A stretch of 64,000 nucleotides of DNA, from positions 310,001 to 374,000 of the forward strand of contig NZ_JAVXZY010000005.1 of assembly GCF_032337115.1 (NCBI RefSeq). The letters are read 5' to 3'. Each line of letters begins with the position of its first letter. The stretch's first letter is position 1. The notes under the pieces are model-generated. The model was not told the origin of the DNA. It ran no database searches and worked only from the letters and a program-made list of their open reading frames with translations. The position numbers and the translations under genes are program-made. The DNA comes from Roseateles_C aquae. Lineage in GTDB: Bacteria; Pseudomonadota; Gammaproteobacteria; Burkholderiales; Burkholderiaceae_C. This document shows positions 24,765 through 33,882 of this stretch, in pieces.

Positions 24765-26477
24765 ATGGCGCAGCGTTCGCAAGGCGATCAGATGTATGGC
24801 CATCAACGGCTGCACAGCGAGTTCCGCTGGGCAGTGCCCGAGTACTTCAGCATTGCCGATGCCTGCTGTGGCCGCTGGGCACGCGACACGCCCAACGCGA
24901 CGTCCATCCTCTTCGAGAGTGACGGCGGCTGCCGGGCGCAGTACAGCTATGGTCAGCTGCAGCGCGCGGCCAACCGGCTCTCCAATGCGTTGCAGCGCCT
25001 GGGCGTTCAGCGTGGCGACCGCGTCGCCATCGTGCTGCCTCAGCGCTTTGAAACGGCGGTCGCGCACATCGCGATCAACCAGCTGGGCGCGGTGGCCATG
25101 CCGCTGTCCATGCTGTTCGGGCCCGAGGCCTTGGAGTACCGCTTGCAGGACAGTGGCGCGGTGCTCGCCATTGCCGACGCTGGCTGCCGCGCCACCCTCC
25201 ATGCCGCGCGAGCACAGTGCCCAGCGCTGCGTGAGCTGATCGTCGTTGGCCATGAGGCGCTGGAGCCTGGCGAGCTGGGCTGGCTGCAGCTGCTGCAGGC
25301 CGAAGACGCCCGCTACTGCCCGATCGCCTGCCGCGCCGATGACGCGGCGATCCTGATCTACACCAGCGGCACCACCGGCCCGCCCAAGGGAGCGCTGATT
25401 CCGCAACGCGCCTTGCTCGGCAATCTGAGCGGCTTTGTCGCCAGCCAGAACTGGTTTGGCTTTGACCCCTTTGACCCCGCCAAGCCCTCCGACGCGGTCT
25501 TCTGGAGCCCGGCCGATTGGGCCTGGACCGGCGGGCTGATGGATGCGCTGCTGCCCACGCTGTACTTCGGGCGGCCCATCCTGGCTTACCAGGGGCGCTT
25601 TCAGCCGCAGCGAGCCTTCGAGCTGCTGGAGCAGCATGGCATCACCCACAGCTTTCTATTCCCGACGGCGCTGAAGGCGATGATGAATGCGGTGCCACGG
25701 CCGCGCGGCCAGTACCGTTTGCGCCTGCAGGCCATCATGAGCGCCGGCGAGGCGGTCGGCGATGCGGTTTTCAACTGGTGCGAAGAACAGCTGGGCCTGA
25801 CCATCAACGAGATGTTCGGCCAGACGGAGATCAACTATGTGGTCGGCAACTGCAGCCGGCTCTGGCCGGCCAAGCCGGGTAGCATGGGGCGGGCCTATCC
25901 GGGCCATCGTGTCGCGGTGATCGACGAGGCAGGCAAGACCTGCCCCCCGGGCGTGCCGGGCGATGTGGCCGTGCATCGGCGAGATGTCCATGGCGAGCCG
26001 GACCCGGTCTTCTTCCTTGGCTACTGGGGCAATGAGGCGGCCACGCGGGCGAAGTTCACTGGCGATCTTGCCGACAGCTGGTGCCGCACCGGCGATACCG
26101 CGGTGATGGATGCCGAGGGCTATCTCTGGTACCAGGGCCGCAGTGACGATGTCTTCAAGGTGGCCGGCTATCGGATCGGCCCCAGCGAGATCGAGAATTG
26201 CCTGCTCAAGCACCCTGGAGTGGCCAATGCCGCGGTAGTGCCCAAGCCGGATGCCGAGCGCGGCGCATTGGTCAAGGCCTTTGTCGTGCTGGCGGCGGGT
26301 GCCAGTGGCACGGCGGCCCTGGTGGCGGAGCTGCAGCAGCATGTCAAAGGCCGGCTCGCGCCCTATGAGTACCCGAAGGAGATCGAGTTCATCGAAGCCC
26401 TGCCGATGACGACCACGGGCAAGGTGCAGCGCAATGTGCTGCGCCAGCTGGAGCTGCAGCGGGCGCAGGCCGTGTGA
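24765..26477 (+). CDS. acyl-CoA synthetase (AMP-binding)
   Basis: A 570-residue adenylate-forming enzyme that activates a carboxylic acid to its CoA thioester. It has the P-loop-like YTSGTTGPPKGALIP near residue 205, the adenine motif NEMFGQTEINYVVG near 345, YQGRSDDVFKVAGYRIGP near 455, and the C-terminal catalytic lysine in MTTTGKVQRNVL. It is closest to the acetyl/medium-chain acyl-CoA synthetase branch (substrate not fixed). Start: GTG at 24762 and ATG at 24765 are adjacent; a run of ten G (24753-24762) stands in place of a ribosome-binding site and even supplies the G of the GTG. The gene is alone on its strand. Confidence 0.9.
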   Translation: MAQRSQGDQMYGHQRLHSEFRWAVPEYFSIADACCGRWARDTPNATSILFESDGGCRAQYSYGQLQRAANRLSNALQRLGVQRGDRVAIVLPQRFETAVAHIAINQLGAVAMPLSMLFGPEALEYRLQDSGAVLAIADAGCRATLHAARAQCPALRELIVVGHEALEPGELGWLQLLQAEDARYCPIACRADDAAILIYTSGTTGPPKGALIPQRALLGNLSGFVASQNWFGFDPFDPAKPSDAVFWSPADWAWTGGLMDALLPTLYFGRPILAYQGRFQPQRAFELLEQHGITHSFLFPTALKAMMNAVPRPRGQYRLRLQAIMSAGEAVGDAVFNWCEEQLGLTINEMFGQTEINYVVGNCSRLWPAKPGSMGRAYPGHRVAVIDEAGKTCPPGVPGDVAVHRRDVHGEPDPVFFLGYWGNEAATRAKFTGDLADSWCRTGDTAVMDAEGYLWYQGRSDDVFKVAGYRIGPSEIENCLLKHPGVANAAVVPKPDAERGALVKAFVVLAAGASGTAALVAELQQHVKGRLAPYEYPKEIEFIEALPMTTTGKVQRNVLRQLELQRAQAV

Positions 26478-26522
26478 GCGCGGCCTGATGGCGACTGGCG
26501 CACAGCGCGCCGCGCCAGCCGC

Positions 26523-27320
26523 TCAGTGATCGCGCATCGACGCGTGAGCACCCACCCGTTGCTGGGGTTCTGGCGTGTTGGGCAGAACCTGCGGCGCCGG
26601 TGAGCTGCCGCGCGAGCATTTGCCAGCGGCTTCTGCTGCGAGGTAGAAGGGCAGCGAGAGCAGGCCCAGGCCGCCGCCGAGGAATTCACCCTTCAGGCAA
26701 TCGCCCTTGGCACTGCGCTGGACCTGCTGTGCCATGCGCTGGCTGGCGTCCGGCCCCTGCGGAATGCCACTCGCCTGGCTGAACCGTTCTTCGTTCAGTG
26801 CGCCGCGAGCGGCGTCGCGCAGCGCGCGTCGCGTTGCGGCGCTGTCGATCAACCGGCCGCTTTCGGCCGGCGGCGCAACGGCGCTTTCTGTTGGCGTTGC
26901 TTCGGTGCTGGGGGCCGGCGAGGCCGTGGCGTTCGCTGGGCTGGCCGGCGTGATCAGGCGAAGCTGCGCCGAGGGCGCGGCCGGTTGCGGATCGCGTGCT
27001 TCGCGCGGGCGGACACTGGCCGGCTCGGGCCGTGTCGGCCGCTGAGCTGGCTGAACCTGCAGTGCAGGGGCATCGGGCATCAACAAGCGCAGATTGATCG
27101 CCAGGCGCGGCTGTTCGGGCAGCACTGCTGGGGCGCGGCGCGCCACCTGCAAGCTCAGCAAGATCGCGGCATGAAGCAGCAAGACACCGAGCAGCAGCGG
27201 CCAGCGGCGCCAGGCCGAGCGCTCGCTCCAACCGGGGGCTGTGCTGGACGCAAAAGGGGAGGTCAGGGCAAGGCTCAAGCAACTGTCCTTATGGCGCAGC
27301 GCTCGTGCTGCACTCGTCAT
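26523..27320 (-). CDS. hypothetical single-pass membrane protein with Pro/Ala-rich periplasmic region
   Basis: A 265-residue protein of unknown family. The ATG at 27320 overlaps the end of the XRE regulator gene. One N-terminal membrane segment (WPLLLGVLLLHAAILLSL, about residues 39-56) is followed by a Pro/Ala-rich, disordered stretch to about 170 and a more ordered C-terminal part that contains KGDCLKGEFLGGG and GKCSRG, two cysteines that may form a disulfide. The build recalls the anchor-linker part of TonB or energy-transducer-like proteins of beta-proteobacteria, but no TonB domain is visible. It is the third gene of the DUF2975/XRE operon. Confidence 0.65.
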   Translation of the reverse strand: MTSAARALRHKDSCLSLALTSPFASSTAPGWSERSAWRRWPLLLGVLLLHAAILLSLQVARRAPAVLPEQPRLAINLRLLMPDAPALQVQPAQRPTRPEPASVRPREARDPQPAAPSAQLRLITPASPANATASPAPSTEATPTESAVAPPAESGRLIDSAATRRALRDAARGALNEERFSQASGIPQGPDASQRMAQQVQRSAKGDCLKGEFLGGGLGLLSLPFYLAAEAAGKCSRGSSPAPQVLPNTPEPQQRVGAHASMRDH

Positions 27321-27543
27321 CAGGCAGATCGTCCTCAGGGCCGGCTTCGTAGCTGAGCAGCTCACCGGGCTGGCATTGCAAGGCCCGGCAGATGCGCATC
27401 AAGGTGTCGAAGCGCACGCCCTTGACCTTGCCGGACTTCAGCAGCGAGAGATTGGCCTCGGTGATGCCCACCTGCTCGGCCAGCTCCTTCGAGCGCATCT
27501 TGCGCCGCGCCAGCATCAGGTCCAGCGTCACGACGATGGGCAT
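27289..27543 (-). CDS. XRE family transcriptional regulator (YozG-like)
   Basis: An 84-residue DNA-binding protein. The helix-turn-helix spans about residues 15-60: RSKELAEQVGITEANLSLLK, then the GVRFDTLMRICRALQCQPGEL end typical of the Cro/C1 YozG group. The start shares one base with the DUF2975 stop (TGATG), so the two are coupled. YozG-like regulators are normally encoded next to DUF2975 membrane proteins; together they are thought to form a small regulatory pair with unknown signal. Confidence 0.9.
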   Translation of the reverse strand: MPIVVTLDLMLARRKMRSKELAEQVGITEANLSLLKSGKVKGVRFDTLMRICRALQCQPGELLSYEAGPEDDLPDDECSTSAAP

Positions 27544-28130
27544 CAGACGAACTCCGCGTTTTCTTCGGCCAGCCGGGCCGCTTCGCGCATCACCCGGGCG
27601 ATGGCCAGCAGCACCAGGCCGATCAGCAGCACCAGATAGTCCTGCAGCGACAGGCCCAGCATCAGTTGGCGGTGGCCGGGCGGGTTCAACCAGGTCAGCG
27701 CCAGCACGCTGGCGGTATTGGCCAGCGGCGTCAGCAGTGACAGCGCCAGGATGCCGCGCGCCAGACCCAGCAGATGCCGCAACGGCGCGACGCTGAAGGT
27801 GTCGCCACGGCCATAGCAGCGAAACAGCGACCACAGCCGCCACAGGCTCCAGCAGGCCACCAGCATGGCCGGCGAGCAGCCGAGCAGTCCAAAGGCGCGG
27901 GAGCGCGGGTCCAGGTGAATCTCGCTGCCTTCAAGCCGCCACTGGCTGTTGACCAGGCTGGGCAGCCAGTCGTCGCTGAACCACAGCAGCGTGGGCAGCA
28001 GCAGCACGAGCACCATGCCGGTGAGGCTCAGCGCTTGCACCAGCAGCGCCAACCAGCGGATCTGTAGTGCGCGGGGCGGCCTGGCTTGAGCGGGCATGTG
28101 AGGGGCAGCCGGGTGGCGGAGAGTCAGCAA
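27543..28130 (-). CDS. DUF2975 domain membrane protein
   Basis: A 195-residue inner-membrane protein with four hydrophobic segments (about residues 27-50, 80-98, 120-145 and 160-180). The central RLWSLFRCYGRGDTFS motif is the DUF2975 mark. It is followed directly by the XRE gene. The N-terminus has two methionines (at 1 and 12); the first is annotated, but the second would also give the whole membrane part. Confidence 0.85.
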   Translation of the reverse strand: MLTLRHPAAPHMPAQARPPRALQIRWLALLVQALSLTGMVLVLLLPTLLWFSDDWLPSLVNSQWRLEGSEIHLDPRSRAFGLLGCSPAMLVACWSLWRLWSLFRCYGRGDTFSVAPLRHLLGLARGILALSLLTPLANTASVLALTWLNPPGHRQLMLGLSLQDYLVLLIGLVLLAIARVMREAARLAEENAEFV

Positions 28131-28169
28131 CGCAATTACTGTAAAACAATAATTAATTGCTGTCGAACG

Positions 28170-30005
28170 TCATGGCATTCCGGGCTGCTCGCTGGCGAAA
28201 TCTGGGGCCACCGAAGGCAGGGTGATGCTGAAGATCGTGCCGCGGCCTGGCGTGGAGCTGACGGACAGGTGCCCGCCCAGCATCTTGACGACGATGTTTT
28301 CAACAATGCTCAGCCCCAGCCCGCTGCCGCCTGCACCGAGCTTGGTGCTGTAGAAGGGCTTGAACAGCTCGGGCAGGGCCTCGGGCGGTATGCCCACGCC
28401 GTTGTCTTCAACCGTCAGCAGCACGCCGGCGGCCTCGGGGTGCGCACAGATGCGCAGCAGCCCCTCGTCGATGCCCTCGAAGCCGTGCAGATAGGCGTTG
28501 TTTATCAGATTGATCAGCACCTGGCCCAGCGGGCCGGGCAGGCTGTCCAGCTCGATGCCGGCAGGGATGTCGAGCTCGATCCGGTGCTTGGCCTTTTTCA
28601 GGCTGGGTGCGAGCGACTGCAGCACCTCATGGATGGTGTCGGCCAGATCGATCTTGCGCCGCCGCTCGCTGACCTGATCGACCGCCACCTGCTTGAAGCT
28701 GCGCATCAGCGCCTCGGCGCGGCCGAGGTTCTGCTGCATCATCTGGCTGCCCTGATCCAGGGTTTCGCAGAGCTTGAGCAGGCTGGACTTGCGCAACTGC
28801 CCGTCGTTCAGCTGTCGCTGCAACTCGCTGGCCATTTGCTGGAACGTGCCCGCGAGCAGCACACTGTTGCCAATCGGCGTGTTCAGCTCATGCGAGACAT
28901 TGGCCACCATGGCCGATAGCGTGGCCTTGGCCTGGCTGCGCACCAATTCGTCGCGTGATTGCTGCAGCCGCTGCATGGCCTCAGCCAGCTCGGCGCTGCG
29001 CTGCTCAACGCGCTGTTCCAGCTCGGCATTGAGCGCGCGAATCTGCTGCTCGGCCTGGACGCGTTCGGTGACGTCAACCACCAGCGCAAACAGGCCGACC
29101 ACCTGGCCATCGGCGAATTCGGGGATCACATCGGCGTCCATCCAGCTGATCGCGCCGGTCAAGGGGTTGTGGTTGCTGCGCCGGTAATGCTGCGCCTCGC
29201 CGGCCAATGCGGCCTGCCATTTCGAGCCGATCTGCTCCAGCGTGGAGAGCGGCACGAACTCCTCAATCGCGCGGCCCAGGACCTGTTGGGGTTCAAGGCC
29301 GAAGAGGGCGGCATAGGCACGGTTGCAACGGCGCACCCGCGAATGGGCGTCGAATGACACCACGGCGGCGGGCACGTTTTCCATCAGCACCAGCAACTCG
29401 CGCTCCTGCTGCGCCAGCTCGGCGTTTTGGGTGGCCAGGTGGCTGGACAGCTGCAAGGCCCGGTTGCGGCTGTTCATCAGGCCCTGCCTGGCGACATAGG
29501 TCAGAAAAGCGATGATGACCAGCACGGCGACGATCTGGCAGCCGACCAGCAGCGGCGTGGCGCGCGGCGTGGGTGCGAAGCGGCCGCTGGCCTCAGCCCA
29601 GGCCAGCAGCAAGAGCAGCAGGCCAGAAGCACTGGTCAGGGCGATCAGCCAGCGCCGGCCGAGCACCCAGCCGGCCATCGCAATCGTGAAGGGGTAGACG
29701 ATGATGCTGGCACTGTGCACGCCGGCAAACTTGACGATGGCCAGGCTGCTCATCAGCCAGACGCTGCAGACGATCACCATCACCGCGCGCTTCGGTCGGT
29801 GGCGGGTGAGGCCGGCGCTGACCAGCAGGCTCAGCAGGACGCCGGCCAAGGGCAGGTAACGGACCGGCTCCTTGGGCGAAGACACATAGATGGCCAGCGC
29901 CGAAATCAGCAGCACGCCGGCGATGGCCCAGTGCAGCCAGTTGACGAAGCGGCGGAAACCTTCCAGGTCATCCAGGTAGTTCAGCTGTATCGGCTCGGAA
30001 TCCAT
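28170..30005 (-). CDS. membrane-bound PAS sensor histidine kinase
   Basis: A 611-residue kinase. Residues 25-175 contain six membrane segments (a 6TM sensor without a periplasmic domain); a PAS domain spans about 205-320 (VPAAVVSFDAHSRVRRCNRAYAALFG), a coiled coil follows (320-360), and the phospho-acceptor site is VSHELNTPIGN with His372. The ATPase core has INLINNAYLHGF (N box), VEDNGVGIPP (G1) and GGSGLGLSIV (G2). No response-regulator gene is adjacent, so its partner is unknown. The gene is divergent from ybaK. Confidence 0.92.
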   Translation of the reverse strand: MDSEPIQLNYLDDLEGFRRFVNWLHWAIAGVLLISALAIYVSSPKEPVRYLPLAGVLLSLLVSAGLTRHRPKRAVMVIVCSVWLMSSLAIVKFAGVHSASIIVYPFTIAMAGWVLGRRWLIALTSASGLLLLLLAWAEASGRFAPTPRATPLLVGCQIVAVLVIIAFLTYVARQGLMNSRNRALQLSSHLATQNAELAQQERELLVLMENVPAAVVSFDAHSRVRRCNRAYAALFGLEPQQVLGRAIEEFVPLSTLEQIGSKWQAALAGEAQHYRRSNHNPLTGAISWMDADVIPEFADGQVVGLFALVVDVTERVQAEQQIRALNAELEQRVEQRSAELAEAMQRLQQSRDELVRSQAKATLSAMVANVSHELNTPIGNSVLLAGTFQQMASELQRQLNDGQLRKSSLLKLCETLDQGSQMMQQNLGRAEALMRSFKQVAVDQVSERRRKIDLADTIHEVLQSLAPSLKKAKHRIELDIPAGIELDSLPGPLGQVLINLINNAYLHGFEGIDEGLLRICAHPEAAGVLLTVEDNGVGIPPEALPELFKPFYSTKLGAGGSGLGLSIVENIVVKMLGGHLSVSSTPGRGTIFSITLPSVAPDFASEQPGMP

Positions 30006-30171
30006 CGGCAGCGCAGGAAGGGAATATTCAGGCTGGGGCTAGCGATGGTGAGGCTCGCCGTTTTGCCGCGCTTTGGCAAGGCCCGGCGTTGCGCCCACGC
30101 CCTGCATCGTGCAAGTTGGCACAGTGGCAGCGGCGAGAATAGGGGGGTGTCCCACCCCGGTGCCGCAGCGC

Positions 30172-30666
30172 ATGGCCAAGAAGTCCCCCCACGTCAGCGA
30201 AACCCCCGCCACCCAGTTCCTGCGCCAGCAGGGCGTCGCCTTTGGCGAGCATGTCTACGACTACGTCGAGCATGGCGGCACGGCAGAATCTTCGCGTCAG
30301 CTCGGCGTGCCTGAGCACGAGGTGGTCAAGACGCTGGTGATGCAGGACGAGCGCGCCCAGCCCCTGATTGTGCTGATGCACGGCGATCGTCAGGTGAGCT
30401 TGAAAGAGCTGGCGCGGCAGATTCCCTGCAAGAAGGTCGAGCCCTGCAAGCCGGACGTGGCCCAGCGGCACAGCGGCTATATGGTAGGCGGCACCTCGCC
30501 GTTTGGCACGCGCAAGCAGATGCCCGTATTCGTCGAGGCCGGCATCCTGGCACTGCCGCGCATCCTGATCAACGGCGGCCGGCGCGGCTATCTGCTCAGC
30601 CTTGACCCCCAGGTTTTGCCTAGCCTCCTGGGCGCGCGAAGCGTCCAGTGCGCCAGTGCAGAATAG
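30172..30666 (+). CDS. ybaK: Cys-tRNA(Pro)/Cys-tRNA(Cys) deacylase
   Basis: A 164-residue YbaK/EbsC protein. It removes misacylated amino acid from tRNA (Cys from tRNA-Pro). Start MAKKSPHVSETPATQFL is where similarity begins. The conserved VVKTLVM near residue 57, QIPCKKVEPC (about 86-95) and GYMVGGTSPFG (about 105-115) with the catalytic lysine region are visible. It lies six bases before plsY, probably as a first operon gene. Confidence 0.92.
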   Translation: MAKKSPHVSETPATQFLRQQGVAFGEHVYDYVEHGGTAESSRQLGVPEHEVVKTLVMQDERAQPLIVLMHGDRQVSLKELARQIPCKKVEPCKPDVAQRHSGYMVGGTSPFGTRKQMPVFVEAGILALPRILINGGRRGYLLSLDPQVLPSLLGARSVQCASAE

Positions 30667-30672
30667 CGCCCC

Positions 30673-31392
30673 ATGCAAGACACACTCTTTCCCCTGCTGG
30701 CCGTGGTTGCCGGCTATCTGATCGGCTCGCTCTCGTTCGCCGTCATCATCAGCCGTTTGATGGGCTTGTCTGACCCGCGCAGCTACGGTTCCGGCAATCC
30801 GGGTGCGACCAATGTGCTGCGCTCCGGCAACAAGAAGGCCGCCATCCTGACGCTGCTCTTTGATGCGCTGAAGGGCTACCTGCCGGTGCTCGCGGTGCTG
30901 CTCTGGGGCGGCTCGCTGGGGCTGGGCGAAGGCACCGCAGCACTGGTCGGCCTGGCCGCCTTTCTTGGCCATCTGTGGCCGGTGTTCTTCAAGTTCGAAG
31001 GCGGCAAGGGCGTGGCCACGGCCGCTGGCGTGCTGCTGGCGATCAACCCGCTGCTGGGCGGGGCGACGCTGCTGACCTGGTTGATCATTGCCTACTTCTC
31101 GCGCTACTCCTCGCTGGCGGCCATCGTCTCGGCCCTCTTCGCGCCCTTCTACCAGATGCTGATCTGGGGCGCCGGCCCGGTCGTGCTGACGGTCGGTGTG
31201 ATGGGCCTGCTGCTGGTCTGGCGCCATGAGGCCAATATCAAGAAGCTGCTCAACGGCACCGAAAGCAAGCTGGGCCAGAAGGCCGGCGCCGCGGTGCCGG
31301 CCGGCAGCAGCAAGAAGCATCCGCATGGCCAGGGTTACCAGGCGCGCGGCCATTCGCACCACCACAGCAGCAAGAAGGGCAAGAAATCATGA
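30673..31392 (+). CDS. plsY: glycerol-3-phosphate acyltransferase
   Basis: A 239-residue PlsY. It acylates glycerol 3-phosphate from acyl-phosphate in the inner membrane, the first step of phospholipid synthesis. There are about five membrane segments; the three signature motifs are GSGNPGATNVLR (about residue 36), FKFEGGKGVATAAG (about 107) and HEANIKKLLNGTE (about 184). The C-terminal 35 residues are His/Lys-rich (HPHGQGYQARGHSHHHSSKKG), a longer and more metal-binding-looking tail than usual. It overlaps the ridA-like gene by four bases. Confidence 0.95.
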   Translation: MQDTLFPLLAVVAGYLIGSLSFAVIISRLMGLSDPRSYGSGNPGATNVLRSGNKKAAILTLLFDALKGYLPVLAVLLWGGSLGLGEGTAALVGLAAFLGHLWPVFFKFEGGKGVATAAGVLLAINPLLGGATLLTWLIIAYFSRYSSLAAIVSALFAPFYQMLIWGAGPVVLTVGVMGLLLVWRHEANIKKLLNGTESKLGQKAGAAVPAGSSKKHPHGQGYQARGHSHHHSSKKGKKS

Positions 31393-31733
31393 TCGAACGT
31401 TTTGATGTCGGCGCACGGATGTCCGAAATGGCCGTGCACAACGGCGTCGTCTACCTGGCCGGCCAGGTGCCGGCCGATGCCAGCCTGGACATCACCGGCC
31501 AGACGGCCGATGTGCTGGCCCAGATCGATGCCTTGCTGGCCCGTGCCGGCAGCGACAAGACCAAGATCCTGCGCGCCCAGATCTATATCGCTGATCTGGC
31601 CGATTTCCCCGGCATGAACGTCGCCTGGGACGCCTGGGTCGCGCCGGGCCACACGCCGCCACGGGCTACCGTTGAGGCCAAGCTGGCCAAGCCGGAGTGG
31701 AAGGTCGAGATCGTCATCACCGCGGCTGTCTGA
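31389..31733 (+). CDS. RidA family protein
   Basis: A 114-residue RidA/YjgF protein. Such proteins hydrolyse reactive enamine/imine intermediates to ketoacids. It shows YLAGQVPAD near residue 22 and a C-terminal GHTPPRATVEAKLAKPEW in which Arg and the following Glu are the catalytic-site pair of the family. It is coupled to plsY by ATGA overlap and ends before the terminator at 31758. Confidence 0.9.
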   Translation: MIERFDVGARMSEMAVHNGVVYLAGQVPADASLDITGQTADVLAQIDALLARAGSDKTKILRAQIYIADLADFPGMNVAWDAWVAPGHTPPRATVEAKLAKPEWKVEIVITAAV

Positions 31734-31757
31734 GTTCTATGCGGCCCAGCCAGCAAG

Positions 31758-31779
31758 GCGCCCCACGGGGCGCTTTTTT
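31758..31779 (+). terminator. intrinsic terminator of the ybaK-plsY-ridA operon
   Basis: A seven-base stem GCGCCCC/GGGGCGC (31758-31764 with 31767-31773) with a two-base loop (so the inner pairs probably open) and then TTTTTT. It stands 25 bases past the ridA stop. Confidence 0.88.
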
Positions 31780-31787
31780 CTTGCCTG

Positions 31788-33512
31788 TCAGATCGCCTTT
31801 GCAGCGAGCTCGGGTCTGGCTTCGCTGCGTGGGCTGAGCTGCTTGCTCAGCACCTCCAGCTTGAGTTTGCGCTGACCGTCGGGGCCGCTGGTTTCGAGGC
31901 TGGCGCGCTGGCTGTCGGCCATGAGCAGTCGGGTGTGCAAGGGCGCTTCGCCGGGCTGCTGAAGCTCCAATTCCAGCAGCAGCATGCCGTCCGGCAGAGG
32001 GGTCGGGCGCAGCGAAAGGTGCCAGCGCGTCTGGGTGTGGTCCTGGTCCGGTTCGATATCGAGTTCCGCGAGCGCGCCGGATTGGACCTGTACCGTGGGC
32101 GATCCAAGCGTCCGCGCGCCATCAGACAAGCTCAATTCCAGGCGTATCGGCGCTCTGAGTTCGGCCGCCAACGTGCGCGCCGCAGCGATTTGTGCGTCGC
32201 TATAGGGGAAGGGCGGACTAGCGCCTGCATCGCGCAGGGCGATTCGCAGGCTGAGGCGACGACCGTGGGTGTCCAGCACCGGCAAGTCCGTGGCGGACGC
32301 GCGCAGCCTCTCGGGCGCACTGCGGGGCAGCTGGCAAGCGCCATCCAGCAACTGGGCCAGGCGCTGCACCGCGCCGTCATGATGGTGCCGAGTGCTGAGT
32401 TCAAGACACCAGCCCTCGCTACCGAGTTGCTGCGCATTGATGCGAGTCTGCGTCAGGCTGTAGCCGGCATCGCTGGCAAGCTTGGCGGGCAAGACCATGC
32501 GGGTTTGCAGACTGAGCTGTCGGCCGTCCGGCAGTCCTATGCTGACCAAGGCCAGCTGGTCAGCTTTGCTGGCGGCACCCTTGCCTGTTCCGGTGTCTGG
32601 ACCGTCAGGCTGACTGGCCAGTCCCACGCCTGTACCCAGCAACAGGCTGATGAACAGCGTGATACGTGACGCCGTGCGGCGCGCCTGATCATGGCGGTGT
32701 CGCTGCAGCCAGCGCATTCGCTCGATGGCAGGGTGGCGACGCATCCAGGCGCCACTCAGGCTCGGCATGGCCTCGGCCTGCTCGGCTTTCAGCAGCGCCT
32801 GCGCATAGACGGCTAGTTCGGTGGCTGGAAGAGGGCCCAGCACCGCGGCGTCGCAGGCCAACTCCTGGTCAGCGCGCAGCCGTGCCCAGGCCCACCAGGC
32901 TAACGGATTGCACCATTGCAAGGCCAGCAGCAGCAGGGCGAGCAGATTCCAGGCGTTGTCATGGCGTTGTGCATGCACCGCTTCATGGGCGAGGATCAGC
33001 CGCTGCTCAGCAGCATTGAAGCGCTGTTCGAAATCCCGCGGGAGGGCCAGACGCGGGCGCCACAGGCCCAGCAGCGCCGGGCTGCAGCCCGCCGGGAGTC
33101 GCAGCGGCGAGTGTTCGTCGCTCGAAGGGCTGGCGCGGCGGCTCAGTCGCCACTGCTGCCAGGTCGCGGCGCCCAAAAGCCCCAAACTACCGGCGAGCCA
33201 TAGGAGGCTGAGGATTGTCGGCGTCGGGCTGCTCGTGCGAGACGAATGGGTCGGCTCGGTGGGTGCGAGTCGCTGTACCTGTTGCTGAGTGAAACCCAGT
33301 ACCGGCTGAACGGCAGGCACCGCAGGGAGCGGGCTCGGCAGGCTGCGCGCCAGCAGCAGCGCGGGCAGCAGCAGCCAGCAGGCATAGGCGGCGCCGGCGC
33401 CCAGCCAGCGGCGGCAAGCCAGCCGCAGTACCACCACAGCGAGCACGGCCACGCTGAACCACAGGCTGCACTGCAGCAGCAGGGGCCAGAGCAGGGGCAG
33501 GCGATCATTCAT
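31788..33512 (-). CDS. M56 family (BlaR1-type) membrane metallopeptidase
   Basis: A 574-residue membrane protease. There are several N-terminal membrane segments; the zinc site HEAVH (His176, Glu177, His180) lies in a cytosolic loop, with ELACDAAVL about 35 residues on as the third-ligand region. The C-terminal 300 residues are outside the membrane but do not have the serine penicillin-binding SxxK/KTG motifs of BlaR1, so it senses something other than a beta-lactam. The start at 33512 overlaps the repressor stop and has AGGA eight bases upstream. By analogy it would cleave or signal to the BlaI-type repressor encoded just before it. Confidence 0.88.
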   Translation of the reverse strand: MNDRLPLLWPLLLQCSLWFSVAVLAVVVLRLACRRWLGAGAAYACWLLLPALLLARSLPSPLPAVPAVQPVLGFTQQQVQRLAPTEPTHSSRTSSPTPTILSLLWLAGSLGLLGAATWQQWRLSRRASPSSDEHSPLRLPAGCSPALLGLWRPRLALPRDFEQRFNAAEQRLILAHEAVHAQRHDNAWNLLALLLLALQWCNPLAWWAWARLRADQELACDAAVLGPLPATELAVYAQALLKAEQAEAMPSLSGAWMRRHPAIERMRWLQRHRHDQARRTASRITLFISLLLGTGVGLASQPDGPDTGTGKGAASKADQLALVSIGLPDGRQLSLQTRMVLPAKLASDAGYSLTQTRINAQQLGSEGWCLELSTRHHHDGAVQRLAQLLDGACQLPRSAPERLRASATDLPVLDTHGRRLSLRIALRDAGASPPFPYSDAQIAAARTLAAELRAPIRLELSLSDGARTLGSPTVQVQSGALAELDIEPDQDHTQTRWHLSLRPTPLPDGMLLLELELQQPGEAPLHTRLLMADSQRASLETSGPDGQRKLKLEVLSKQLSPRSEARPELAAKAI

Positions 33513-33873
33513 TGTCATAGTCCTTGATCAACTGCTTCAGCGCTGCGAGGTCGGACGGGCTGAGCCGGCGCTGCGATGAAAACTGCGCCACCAGCGGCGC
33601 CAGGCTGCCACCGAACAACTTGTCCAACAGGCCCAGGCCCTGACTGGCCTGCCAATCGGCGCGGCTGAGCAGCGGGCTGTAGAGGTAACGGCGGCCGTCT
33701 TTTTCGGCGTGGATCACGCCCTTGTTCAAGAGGCGGTTGATCAGGGTCTTGATCGTGGCCAATTGCCAGTCCTGCTTGTCGGACAGGTCGGCAGCGATCT
33801 CTTCGCTGGTGAGGGGATGCCGATCCCAGAGGATCTGCATGACCTGTGTCTCTGCATCGCTGATGCTTGTCAT
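33505..33873 (-). CDS. BlaI/MecI/CopY family repressor
   Basis: A 122-residue winged-helix repressor. The ATG at 33873 (MTSISDAETQVMQILW) is the right start because the possible upstream start at 33906 lies inside the operator palindrome. The winged helix (LTSEEIAADL, then TIKTLINRLLNKGVIHAEKDGRRYLY) and C-terminal dimer helices are as in BlaI. BlaI family members bind paired TAC...GTA dyads, which are present 10 and 36 bases upstream. It should repress its own operon with the M56 protease until the protease is triggered. Confidence 0.93.
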   Translation of the reverse strand: MTSISDAETQVMQILWDRHPLTSEEIAADLSDKQDWQLATIKTLINRLLNKGVIHAEKDGRRYLYSPLLSRADWQASQGLGLLDKLFGGSLAPLVAQFSSQRRLSPSDLAALKQLIKDYDNE

Positions 33874-33882
33874 GGTGTTTCG

